In this document: piece by piece, positions 7,522 through 15,134 of the stretch | Numbering within the stretch: position 1 is the first letter of the stretch | How the letters are laid out: each line of letters starts with the position of its first letter | Source of the DNA: an uncultured Opitutia bacterium | GTDB lineage: Bacteria; Verrucomicrobiota; Verrucomicrobiia; Opitutales; UBA953 | Assembly: GCA_903921665.1 (NCBI GenBank) | Contig: CAIXQT010000253.1 | Coordinates: forward strand, 1 to 17,416 | Direction: 5' to 3' | Length of the DNA stretch: 17,416 nucleotides | Translations under genes and position numbers: made by a program | The notes under the pieces: generated by a model | Databases searched by the model: none | The model's input: the letters and a program-made list of their open reading frames with translations, nothing else | Told to the model about the DNA's origin: nothing

Positions 7522-8541
7522 ATGAGCGAAACTAGCGAAAAAAAGCCCGCCAAGCCCGTGGTGCTGACCTGCGCCCAGCCGACTGGCCGCCTCCATCTCG
7601 GAAATTACCTAGGCGCGGTCCTGAACTGGGGTCGGATGCAGGACGATAACGAGTGCTATTTCGGCATCGTCGACCAGCACGCCATCACCGTGCCCTACGT
7701 CCCGGCCCAGCTCCGGGAGAACACCTATTCCTGCCTGGCCCAGTATGTCGCCTGCGGGCTGGACCCGGCCCGGAGCCGCCTCTTCGTCCAATCCCATGTC
7801 ATCGGTCATACCGAGCTCGCCTGGATCCTCGGCTGCATCTGCCCGCTCGGCCAGCTCGAGCGGATGACCCAGTTCAAGGACAAGTCGCGTAAGCAGGAAT
7901 CGGTCGACGCCGGGTTGCTCTTCTATCCGGTGCTCATGGCGGCGGACATCCTGCTCTATAACGCCTCGCTTGTGCCTGTCGGCGACGACCAGAAGCAGCA
8001 CCTCGAGCTCGCCCGCGACCTCGCGGAGAAGTTCAACCATCGTTACTCGGACACCTTCAAGGTCCCCGAGCCCTTCATCTCCAAGGTCGGTTCGCGCATC
8101 ATGTCGTTGCAGGAGCCGACGGCGAAGATGTCCAAGTCCGATCCCAACCATGCCGCGACGGTGTTCATCACCGACCGCCCGGAGGACGTCCGGAAGAAGA
8201 TCATGTCCGCCGTGACCGATTCGTCGGCCGAGGTCCGTTCCGGACCGGACAAGCCCGGCGTCACGAACCTGCTCTCGATCATGTCGGCCTGCACGGGCCG
8301 CTCCGTCGCGACCCTCGAGTCCGAGTTCGCCGGCAAGGGCTACGGCGATTTCAAGAAGGCCGTCGCCGACGCCGTGGTCGCGACGCTCGACCCCGTCCGT
8401 CTCCGCTACGACGAGCTCATCAAGGACCGCGGCGAACTCGACCGCATCTTCAAGTCCGGCGCCGAGCAGGCCCAGACCACCGCCTTCCGCACGCTCTCCA
8501 AGGTCAACCGCAAGGTCGGCTTCGTCGAGCGTCCGCGCTGA
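7522..8541 (+). CDS. trpS: Tryptophan--tRNA ligase
   Basis: A 339-residue class I aminoacyl-tRNA synthetase that charges tRNA-Trp in the cytosol. The HIGH-equivalent motif PTGRLHLGN is at residues 20-28 and KMSKS at 202-206. Between them are GIVDQHAITV and the tryptophan-pocket region SVDAGLLFYPVLMAADILLY, and VPVGDDQKQHLELARDLAEKFN follows, all standard. Length is normal for bacterial TrpRS (about 330-340). The ATG at 7522 was chosen over an in-frame TTG at 7501 because the TTG adds a stretch without family match and would overlap the G-rich leader. A GGGGGA stretch 5-10 bases before the ATG is the nearest thing to a ribosome-binding site in this window. The next gene starts 24 bases downstream without a terminator. 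Confidence 0.97.
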   Translation: MSETSEKKPAKPVVLTCAQPTGRLHLGNYLGAVLNWGRMQDDNECYFGIVDQHAITVPYVPAQLRENTYSCLAQYVACGLDPARSRLFVQSHVIGHTELAWILGCICPLGQLERMTQFKDKSRKQESVDAGLLFYPVLMAADILLYNASLVPVGDDQKQHLELARDLAEKFNHRYSDTFKVPEPFISKVGSRIMSLQEPTAKMSKSDPNHAATVFITDRPEDVRKKIMSAVTDSSAEVRSGPDKPGVTNLLSIMSACTGRSVATLESEFAGKGYGDFKKAVADAVVATLDPVRLRYDELIKDRGELDRIFKSGAEQAQTTAFRTLSKVNRKVGFVERPR

Positions 8542-8565
8542 ACATCCCCTTACCCCGCACCCCAC

Positions 8566-9702
8566 ATGAACCGCGAACTCGAGAAACTGCTCAAAGAAAA
8601 ATGGTTCCTGGTCGCCGCCGACCTGATCGCGGTGTTCGCGATCCTGGTCGCGATGCCTGATAAGCGCGACGGCCTGGACACCTTCCTCGTCATCTGCGCG
8701 ATCCTCCTCGCGTCGTTGATCGTGGTCATCCCCGTCCTGAAGGACGGAGGCGGCAAGGCCGAGCGCCAGGCCGAGCAGGCCCGTCTTCGCGCCAAGCTCG
8801 CCGAGGAGATCGACCTCCAGCGTGACAATGTCCGTGCCGGTAACGAAGCCCTCAACCGTCGGATCGCCGAAGTGGAGATGTCGACGCAGAAGGCCGCCGA
8901 GGCCGCCGTCGCGGCCGTCGCCCAGCGCGCCTCCACGGAGATCAACGCCCTCAAGGCTTCGCTCGCCGCCCTGGAGAAGAAGGTCGCCGAAGCCGCCGCC
9001 GCGGCTTCGTCCACCGACGCCCTCGAGGAGATTTCGGGCAAGGTCGATGCGCTCGCCGAAACCGTCCGCGCCGTCGTGGCCGACGCCGATGAGGCCGCCG
9101 AGTCGCTCGGCAAGACCAAGGCCGAAGCCGCGCAGGCCCTCGAGGCCGAACTCAAATCCGTCCGCGAAGAAATCAAGAAGTCAGCCAAGTCCGCCGAGAA
9201 GGCCGTTGATAAGATCGAGGCCGCGCTCGAGTCCGTCCGCGAGGAGGTGCGAGAGATCCGCGCAAACCCTCCGGTGGCCTCCGCTCCTGAGAGCCCGTCC
9301 GTGACGGCGCCGGAGCCGGAGGCCGTCGCCGCGCCCGCCGAGAGCGAAGAGGAGGAAGACGAAGAAGTCATCGAGGAGATCGAGGAGCAAGAGGAGGAGC
9401 CTGCGGCCGTCGCCGCCCCTGAGCCGGCCGCCGCCGGCACCGGCACGGCCTTGATCGTCAACCTCATGATCGGCATCGGCAACAAACCCTTCGTCCGCGG
9501 CACCGGGCCCGGGCTGAGCCAGGACAAAGGCATTCCCATGAGTTTCCTCGGTATCGGTCGATGGCAGTGGATCTCCCCCGACCCGGAGGCGCCCGCCACC
9601 GTCGAGGTCTGGAAGAACGACCAGTCGCCGATGGGCGAGCCGTTGCATATTTCCGGCGGCGAGCCTTTGGAAGTCGACGAAGGTCACTTCGGCGGCGGCT
9701 GA
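8566..9702 (+). CDS. Two-TM coiled-coil membrane protein with conserved-looking C-terminal domain (unknown function)
   Basis: A 378-residue protein I cannot assign to a named family. Two membrane helices form a hairpin (about 13-30 and 38-57), with basic residues before the first and after the second, so the long remainder is predicted cytoplasmic. Residues 62-235 are an Ala/Glu/Lys-rich coiled coil. A Pro/Ala/acidic linker follows, including ESEEEEDEEVIEEIEEQ at about 259-275. The last 85 residues form a separate domain rich in Gly, Trp and Pro, with NKPFVRGTGPGL (307-318), GRWQW (331-335) and ATVEVWKND (344-352), looking like a small beta-sandwich; a carbohydrate-binding-like fold is a guess only. 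It is 24 bases after trpS and one base before the next gene, so these are probably co-transcribed and coupled. Confidence 0.85.
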   Translation: MNRELEKLLKEKWFLVAADLIAVFAILVAMPDKRDGLDTFLVICAILLASLIVVIPVLKDGGGKAERQAEQARLRAKLAEEIDLQRDNVRAGNEALNRRIAEVEMSTQKAAEAAVAAVAQRASTEINALKASLAALEKKVAEAAAAASSTDALEEISGKVDALAETVRAVVADADEAAESLGKTKAEAAQALEAELKSVREEIKKSAKSAEKAVDKIEAALESVREEVREIRANPPVASAPESPSVTAPEPEAVAAPAESEEEEDEEVIEEIEEQEEEPAAVAAPEPAAAGTGTALIVNLMIGIGNKPFVRGTGPGLSQDKGIPMSFLGIGRWQWISPDPEAPATVEVWKNDQSPMGEPLHISGGEPLEVDEGHFGGG

Positions 9703-9703
9703 C

Positions 9704-10774
9704 ATGCTGAAGCTCCTGGCTGCCTGCGCTTGGCTGGCCGCGGCTGAGCCCGCGCCGCCGGCGCACGTCTATTCGAGCGACACGCCGATCGCGCTCGTGG
9801 CCGGCGAGAAACTCGCCGAGGTCAGCTATGTCGCGGCGCATTGCACGGCCTTGCAGCGACATCTCGAGTTCGCTTTCAGCCTGCCGCCGGTACCACCGCC
9901 GATGCCTCGGCTCGAGGTGGCCGATGTTCCCGGCCTGGCTCCCGTCGCGATGCGGGTGGCCGGCGGCACGGTGCTGGTCGTCGTCCGTCTCGGCGAAGGC
10001 AAGGCGGCGCCGTCCCGGGCGGCCGAGGCCGCCGCCCAAGCTTGGCTGTCGCGGGTCGCTTTGGCCGGGGGTAAGCCGGCTTCCGCGGCCGAGCCTTGGA
10101 CGCGCCAGGCGCTGACCTGCGAGATCATCGCCCAGCTGCGGCCGGCCATGAATGATTTCTGGTACAGCGAAGGCCGTCAGGCGATTCCTTCCACGCTGGC
10201 CGACATCGTCGCCGGCAAGGCGCCGGAGCGGGAAGCCTTCCTTTTCTGGCGGGCGCTCCGTCAGAGCTTGGGCGCGCCAGCCGATCAGTCCCGCGCCCTC
10301 ATCGCTTCCGCCCATGGCGAGCCTGTGTCCAAGCTGCTGGCGAGCCTGGCCAAGTCGCCCGACGAGTGGTGGCTCGTGCATCGCGCCGAGCTGCTGCTTT
10401 CGCGGGCGCCCGTGAGCCTCGGCCTGCGCGAGTCGGCCGAATCGCTCGATGACATCTCCCGTTTCGTCTTCGATGTCGGCCATGGCGACGAAGTCCTCAA
10501 CGGCGCCGATCTGCCTAAGCATCGCGACCTCGCGGCCGTGAAGGCCAGCCTCCGGTCGCGACTCGTGGCCTTGCGGCGCGAGATCCTCCGGCAGAATCCC
10601 GTCTACCATAACGCCTGGCGCACCTTCGGAGCTTGGCTGGAGCGCGTGCAGGAGGGCAAGCCCGAGGAACTCGCCGCCCTCTGGGGTGAGTATCAGAAAG
10701 AGCGCCGACAGGCGGATGAGCTACGCCGCGAGGTCGAAGCCGCGCTGGTAACCGCCGGTCCGGCCGCCAAGTAA
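9704..10774 (+). CDS. Predicted exported protein of unknown function
   Basis: A 356-residue protein with a short N-terminal signal-like segment (MLKLLAACAWLAAAEP), likely cut near residue 14-20, and no other membrane helix. I recognise no domain. The mature part has an N-terminal beta-rich section with a Pro-rich turn (PPVPPPMPRLEV), a middle helical region containing RPAMNDFWYSEGRQ and SPDEWWLVHRAELLLSRAP, and a charged helical end (EYQKERRQADELRREVEAAL) that could form a coiled coil. No metal-binding HExxH or serine-hydrolase GxSxG motif is evident. The start lies one base after the stop of the coiled-coil membrane protein, so translation is probably coupled and the two may work together. 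The signal peptide is short and lacks a strong basic start apart from Lys3, so membrane anchoring is possible. Confidence 0.8.
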   Translation: MLKLLAACAWLAAAEPAPPAHVYSSDTPIALVAGEKLAEVSYVAAHCTALQRHLEFAFSLPPVPPPMPRLEVADVPGLAPVAMRVAGGTVLVVVRLGEGKAAPSRAAEAAAQAWLSRVALAGGKPASAAEPWTRQALTCEIIAQLRPAMNDFWYSEGRQAIPSTLADIVAGKAPEREAFLFWRALRQSLGAPADQSRALIASAHGEPVSKLLASLAKSPDEWWLVHRAELLLSRAPVSLGLRESAESLDDISRFVFDVGHGDEVLNGADLPKHRDLAAVKASLRSRLVALRREILRQNPVYHNAWRTFGAWLERVQEGKPEELAALWGEYQKERRQADELRREVEAALVTAGPAAK

Positions 10775-10788
10775 GCCCAAGGGGCGAC

Positions 10789-11052
10789 TCAGTTGGACTG
10801 CTTGCCGTCGACCGTCTTCTGGAGCATCTGGTCGGCCAGCGTCACGCGGAAGAGGTTGAGGGCCATCCAGAAGACGCCGGCGAGGCACAGGCCGCAATAG
10901 GCGGCACCCAGGAGGACGGCGGTTTCGCCGGCTTCGGACCAAGGCACATGCTTCTTGAGGATCGAGGTGATCCAGACGAAGAAAACCACCGTCAGGACGA
11001 GGTCGATGGCGACCGCCTGCTTGGTGATGAGCTTGGGCTTCATGTTATCCAT
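10789..11052 (-). CDS. Small two-TM membrane protein (unknown)
   Basis: An 87-residue protein with two hydrophobic segments (about residues 14-33 and 42-68). I do not recognise the family. Two in-frame ATG codons compete: 11052 (MDNMKPKL) and 11043 (MKPKL). The second has GGAT five bases upstream and lies about 11 bases after the start predicted from the promoter at 11061-11089, so it may be the real start; the longer form is reported. The gene is convergent with the exported-protein gene (14-base gap, no hairpin) and divergent from ileS. A clear -35/-10 pair upstream supports it being expressed alone. Confidence 0.7.
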   Translation of the reverse strand: MDNMKPKLITKQAVAIDLVLTVVFFVWITSILKKHVPWSEAGETAVLLGAAYCGLCLAGVFWMALNLFRVTLADQMLQKTVDGKQSN

Positions 11053-11060
11053 GGGGCTGC

Positions 11061-11089
11061 ATTCGTGCGTTTCCCGTCCGCCCTGTCAA
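11061..11089 (-). promoter_or_regulatory. Sigma-70-like promoter for the small membrane protein gene
   Basis: On the minus strand a perfect TTGACA (11084-11089) is followed after 17 bases by ACGAAT (11061-11066, matching the last three -10 positions). The start of transcription would fall near 11054, so the ATG at 11052 would be nearly leaderless and the ATG at 11043 would have an 11-base leader. Confidence 0.5.
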
Positions 11090-11195
11090 TCCCGCCCCGC
11101 CCGGACGGCCCTTACCCCCATCTCCGCCCTTGCCTCGAAGGCTTCCCCGTTCACCCTGCCCGCCCCGAGGGGTGCGTACGCCCTTCGCCTCCCCC

Positions 11196-11202
11196 TTATA
11201 CG
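11196..11202 (+). promoter_or_regulatory. Possible -10 element just before ileS
   Basis: TTATACG is the only AT-rich -10-like sequence in the 156-base gap upstream of ileS. It lies 6 bases from the ATG, so initiation from it would give a leaderless or nearly leaderless mRNA. No matching -35 is visible 16-18 bases upstream. The rest of the gap is C-rich, with a palindromic core GCGTACGC at 11174-11181 and no T-box leader. Confidence 0.25.
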
Positions 11203-11208
11203 TCAAAC

Positions 11209-14028
11209 ATGGCCGAAGAGCTCAAGGATACCCTTAACCTGCCGGTGACCGACTTCCCGATGCGGGCCGGCTTGGCCGAACGTGAGCCGGCACGCATCGC
11301 CCACTGGGAGCGCAACGGCCTCTATGGCCAGATTCAGGCCCGCGCCGCCGGGAAGCCCGCCTTCGTCCTGCACGACGGTCCGCCCTTCACCAACGGCGAC
11401 GTCCACATCGGCACCGCCCTCAACAAGCTGCTGAAGGATTCCATCCTCCGCTATAAGTCCATGCGCGGTTTCCGCACGCCCTACGTCCCGGGCTGGGACT
11501 GCCATGGCCTGCCGATCGAGCACAAGGTGATGAAGGAGCTCCAGGCCAAGAAGCAGTCGCTCGACGCCCTCGGCGTCCGCAAGGCCTGCGCCGAATTCTC
11601 CGCCGCTTACATCGAGAAGCAGCGCGGCCAGTTCAAGCGCCTCGGCATCCTCGCCGATTGGCAATCGGAATACCGCACGATGGATCCCGCCTACGAGGCC
11701 GAGATCCTCAAGGGCTTCGCCTGCTTCGTCGAGAAGGACCTGGTCTATCGTTCGAAGAAGCCGGTGTATTGGTCCATCCCTTGCCAGACCGCCCTCGCCG
11801 AAGCCGAGATCGAGTATAAAGACAAGCGCTCCCACTCCGTCTGGGTCGCGTTCCCGGTCGCCGATCCGGCCGCGAAGCAGCTCGCGCCGGCGCATCCGCT
11901 TTCCGTCGTCATCTGGACTACCACGCCGTGGACGCTGCCAGCGAACCTCGCCATCGCCGTGCACCCCGACCTCGAATACGTCGAAGTGCGTCACGGCGAT
12001 CGCTCGTATCTCGTGGCCGCCGCGTTGCGCGAGGCGTTCGTCGCCGCCTGCGGACTCGAAGGCGCCACCGACGGCTTCAAGGTCAAGGGCCGCGCGCTCG
12101 AAGGCCTCCAGCCCAGCCACCCTTTCATCGACCGCGCCTCGCCCGTCGTGCTCGCCGATTACGTCACGACCGACGCCGGCACCGGCTGCGTGCACACCGC
12201 GCCCGGCCACGGCCTCGAAGACTACCAGACCGGCAACAAATACGGCCTCGAACCCTACTGTCCCGTGCGCGACGACGGCACCTACGCCGATGACGGCAAG
12301 GTCCCCGCGTCGCTGGTCGGCATCACCGTCCTCGAGACCGATGGCAAGAATCCAGCCAACATCGCCGTGCTCGAACTGCTCAAGGCGAAGGGCGCGCTGC
12401 TCAAGGCGCAGAGCTTCGAGCACTCCTATCCGCATTGCTGGCGCTCCAAGACGCCCGTCGTCTTCCGCGCGCTCGACCAGTGGTTCGTCGGCCTCGACCG
12501 CGGCGACCTGCGCAAGCAAGCCCTCGCCGCCGTCGGCGAAGTGAAGTGGATTCCCGCCTCCGGTGAGAATCGCATCCGCGCCGCGCTCGAAGGCCGCCCG
12601 GATTGGTGCATCTCGCGTCAGCGCGCCTGGGGCGTCCCAATCCCGGCTTTTTATTCCCCGTCCAAGGGCGAATCCTATCTCGACGCCGGCGTCGTCCGTC
12701 ACGTCGCCCAGCAGGTCGCCACGCGCGGCGGCGATTGGTGGTGGGCCGCCTCCGCCGAGGAAGTCCTCGCCGGCGCGCCCGTTCCCGCCGCCTGGCCGAA
12801 GGATCTCCGCAAGGGCACCGATACGCTCGACGTGTGGATCGACTCCGGTTCGAGCCACCTCGCCGTCTGCGCCAAGCACAAGGACCTGCACTGGCCGGCC
12901 GACCTCTACCTCGAAGGCTCCGACCAGCATCGCGGCTGGTTCCAGTCCTCGCTCTGGACCGCCATCGCCGTCAAGGGGTCCGCGCCGTACCGCGCCGTCC
13001 TCACGCACGGCTTCGTCGTGAACGAGAAGCGCCAGAAGATCTCGAAGTCCGACGGCAAGCCGCAGACCGCCGACGACTACGTGAAGAAATACGGCGCCGA
13101 TATCGTGCGCCTCTGGGTCGCCTCCGAGAACTACCAGAGCGACATCCCGCTTTCCGACGCGATCTTCGAGACGATCTCGAACCAGTATCGCAGCATGCGC
13201 AACTCGCTGCGCTATCAGCTCGGCAACCTCTTCGATTTCGATCCCGCGAAGGACGCCGTGCCGGTGGAGAAGATGACCGCCATCGACCGCTGGGTCCTCG
13301 TCGAGACCGCCAAGCTCGTCCGCGAAGTCACGGACGCCTGCGAGCGCAACGAGTTCCACCGCGCCGCCGCCGCCCTCGCCGGCTTCACGACCGGCACGCT
13401 CTCGGCCACCTACCACAACGTGGTCAAGGACCGCCTCTACACCACCGCGCCGAACGACGCCGTCCGTCGCTCGACGCAGACCGCGATCGACATCGTCCTG
13501 CGCGCCTACCTGAAGCTGATCGCTCCGTTCGTACCTTTCACGGCGGACGAAGCCTGGTCGCACCTCAACGCCAAGGCCGAATACACCGACGCCGCCAACG
13601 TGCACCTGCAGGATTGGCCGGCGATCGACGCCCGCTGGGAAGATGCCGCCGGACAGGCCGCCCATGCCGCCGTGACGCGCATCCAGGCTCTGGCCGCCCA
13701 GGTCAATGTCCCCATGGAGCGCCTGCGTCAGGAGAAGAAGATCGGCCAGTCGCTCGAGGCTGCGGTGGTCGTCACCGGCGACCCCGCTGACCCTGATTTC
13801 GCCCTTTTGTCGGCGGAACAGGCCTTGCTCACCGAGCTTTGGATCGTTTCTTCCGTCCAACTCAGGCCTCAGGCCGGCGCGCCCTTGGCCTTCGCGGTCG
13901 ACAAGGCCGAAGGCGTCCGTTGCCCGCGCTCCTGGCGCTGGGTCCCGACGCTTGTGGAAGCGGGCAGATTTGGTATGGTGTCTCCACGCTGCCGCGAAGC
14001 CCTCCTCGCCAAATACCAGCAACTCTAA
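11209..14028 (+). CDS. ileS: Isoleucine--tRNA ligase
   Basis: A 939-residue class I synthetase that charges tRNA-Ile and edits Val-tRNA-Ile. The active-site motif is FTNGDVHIGTALNK; the usual HIGH reads HIGT (66-69). KISKS is at 610-614. The CP1 editing domain is intact: WTTTPWT (236-242) and HTAPGHG (329-335) with Asp338. WCISRQRAWGVPIP and the anticodon-binding region follow. The C-terminal zinc finger normally has two CxxC pairs; here it reads C905-P-R-S908 and S925-P-R-C928, so half the ligands are serine. Length is normal for bacterial IleRS. The frame stays open 87 codons upstream, but only the ATG at 11209 gives the family N-terminus (MAEELKDTLNLPVTDFPMRA). No Shine-Dalgarno is seen. 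It heads the ileS-dksA-lspA-flavin reductase cluster, 12 bases before the dksA-like gene. Confidence 0.97.
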   Translation: MAEELKDTLNLPVTDFPMRAGLAEREPARIAHWERNGLYGQIQARAAGKPAFVLHDGPPFTNGDVHIGTALNKLLKDSILRYKSMRGFRTPYVPGWDCHGLPIEHKVMKELQAKKQSLDALGVRKACAEFSAAYIEKQRGQFKRLGILADWQSEYRTMDPAYEAEILKGFACFVEKDLVYRSKKPVYWSIPCQTALAEAEIEYKDKRSHSVWVAFPVADPAAKQLAPAHPLSVVIWTTTPWTLPANLAIAVHPDLEYVEVRHGDRSYLVAAALREAFVAACGLEGATDGFKVKGRALEGLQPSHPFIDRASPVVLADYVTTDAGTGCVHTAPGHGLEDYQTGNKYGLEPYCPVRDDGTYADDGKVPASLVGITVLETDGKNPANIAVLELLKAKGALLKAQSFEHSYPHCWRSKTPVVFRALDQWFVGLDRGDLRKQALAAVGEVKWIPASGENRIRAALEGRPDWCISRQRAWGVPIPAFYSPSKGESYLDAGVVRHVAQQVATRGGDWWWAASAEEVLAGAPVPAAWPKDLRKGTDTLDVWIDSGSSHLAVCAKHKDLHWPADLYLEGSDQHRGWFQSSLWTAIAVKGSAPYRAVLTHGFVVNEKRQKISKSDGKPQTADDYVKKYGADIVRLWVASENYQSDIPLSDAIFETISNQYRSMRNSLRYQLGNLFDFDPAKDAVPVEKMTAIDRWVLVETAKLVREVTDACERNEFHRAAAALAGFTTGTLSATYHNVVKDRLYTTAPNDAVRRSTQTAIDIVLRAYLKLIAPFVPFTADEAWSHLNAKAEYTDAANVHLQDWPAIDARWEDAAGQAAHAAVTRIQALAAQVNVPMERLRQEKKIGQSLEAAVVVTGDPADPDFALLSAEQALLTELWIVSSVQLRPQAGAPLAFAVDKAEGVRCPRSWRWVPTLVEAGRFGMVSPRCREALLAKYQQL

Positions 14029-14040
14029 ACCTTTCCCTCG

Positions 14041-15120
14041 ATGCCCAAGAAAAAAGACTCCAAGAAACCCGCCAAGAAGGTCGCGCCGGCCGCCAAGGCC
14101 AAAGTGAAGCCGACCGCCAAGCCCGTCGCCGCCAAGGGCAAGGCCCCGGCACCTGTCAAAGGCGTCAAGAACGCGCCCGCGCCGGCCAAGGCCGCCAAGG
14201 CTGCGCCGGTCGCCAAGGGCAAAGCCGCGAAGACTGTTCCGGTCGCTGCCGCGAAGAGCGCGAAGGGTGCGACGGCCGCTCCAGCCGGCAAGGGCGCCAA
14301 GGCTCCGAAGGCGCCGAAGGTCGACCATGCCGTCCAGAAGGGACTCCTGAACAAGCACCGCGACGACCACCACCAGTCGGACGCGCTCGTCGTCGCCCCG
14401 CGCGCCAAGCTGCAGTTCTACACGATCCTGGACCTGAAGGCCTACCTCGAGAAGCGCAACAAATCGAAGATCAAGCTCAACGTCTGGGTGCCGGACGAGG
14501 AGCGCAAGGCGCGCGAGAAGGCCGCCGCCGCCGCCCGTTCGCAGGGCAATCGTTCGAACAACATCGCCACCGCCTCCATCGCCGACCTGCTCGGCGGCTC
14601 CAATCCCTTCCGCAAGGGCGAAGGCTTTGTCGACGAGTCGAAGCAGGTCCCGGAGAAGTTCCGCCGCTACTACCGGCTCCTGGTCGACATGCGCGACGCA
14701 CTCCATAAGGGCCTGGCCTTCCACTCCGAAGAAGCGCTCAAGAAGTCCGGCAAGGACGACGCCGGCGACCTCTCCGGTTACTCGCAGCACCTCGCCGACG
14801 CCGGCACCGACACGGCCGACCGCGACTTCGCCCTTTCGCTGATCTCCAACGAACAGGAAGCCTTGAAGGAGATCGCCGACGCGATCGAACGCATGAAGAA
14901 GGGCTCTTACGGCACCTGTGAGATCACCAACAAGCCGATCCCGGCCGCGCGCCTGATCGCCGTGCCCTTCACCCGTTATTCGCTCGAGGGCCAGAAGGAG
15001 CTCGAACGTAATCGTCGCGCCCATCGCCGCCGTGGCGGTAACCCGCTCGGCGAAATCGGCGACGAGGTCGGCTTCGGCACCGGCGGTGGCGGCGGCGAAG
15101 ACGACCCTAGCGACACCTAA
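14041..15120 (+). CDS. DksA/TraR-like protein with histone-H1-like N-terminal tail
   Basis: A 359-residue protein with two parts. Residues 1-95 are a disordered Lys/Ala/Pro tail resembling bacterial histone H1-like proteins (PAKKVAPAAKAK, KAAKAAPVAKGKAAK), able to bind nucleic acid. A linker (about 95-200) includes AKLQFYTILDLKAYLEKRN. Residues about 205-330 are the DksA/TraR domain: coiled coil with DTADRDFALSLISNEQEALK and the zinc-finger region GTCEITNKPIPAARLIAVPF followed by TRYSLEGQ. DksA binds in the RNA polymerase secondary channel and tunes promoters, often with ppGpp. The tip motif DxxDxA reads D257-T-A-D260-R-D262. Of four zinc cysteines only Cys293 remains (Thr296, Ser314, Gly317 replace the rest). 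The C-terminus is a basic patch then a Gly/Asp tail. It sits 12 bases after ileS and 14 before lspA. Confidence 0.9.
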   Translation: MPKKKDSKKPAKKVAPAAKAKVKPTAKPVAAKGKAPAPVKGVKNAPAPAKAAKAAPVAKGKAAKTVPVAAAKSAKGATAAPAGKGAKAPKAPKVDHAVQKGLLNKHRDDHHQSDALVVAPRAKLQFYTILDLKAYLEKRNKSKIKLNVWVPDEERKAREKAAAAARSQGNRSNNIATASIADLLGGSNPFRKGEGFVDESKQVPEKFRRYYRLLVDMRDALHKGLAFHSEEALKKSGKDDAGDLSGYSQHLADAGTDTADRDFALSLISNEQEALKEIADAIERMKKGSYGTCEITNKPIPAARLIAVPFTRYSLEGQKELERNRRAHRRRGGNPLGEIGDEVGFGTGGGGGEDDPSDT

Positions 15121-15134
15121 GCGTCCGCGGCCCC

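Noticed and set aside
10948..11208. Upstream extension of the ileS frame
   Set aside because: The extra residues have no IleRS match, cross the divergent promoter region and overlap the small minus-strand gene; the ATG at 11209 gives the family N-terminus.
14060..14320. Tandem DNA repeat in the Lys/Ala-rich region
   Set aside because: The periodicity is at the amino-acid level with varied codons; no exact DNA repeat unit is apparent.
14041..14330. Separate histone H1-like gene fused or misread before dksA
   Set aside because: The Lys/Ala/Pro tail and the DksA domain are one continuous frame with no stop or start between them, so I treat it as one protein.
11203..15024. A 1273-codon open frame on the minus strand across ileS and the dksA-like gene
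   Set aside because: It is antisense to two clearly recognised genes, its protein is low-complexity Arg/Gly/Glu-rich with no family match, and long antisense frames are expected in GC-rich DNA with strong codon bias.
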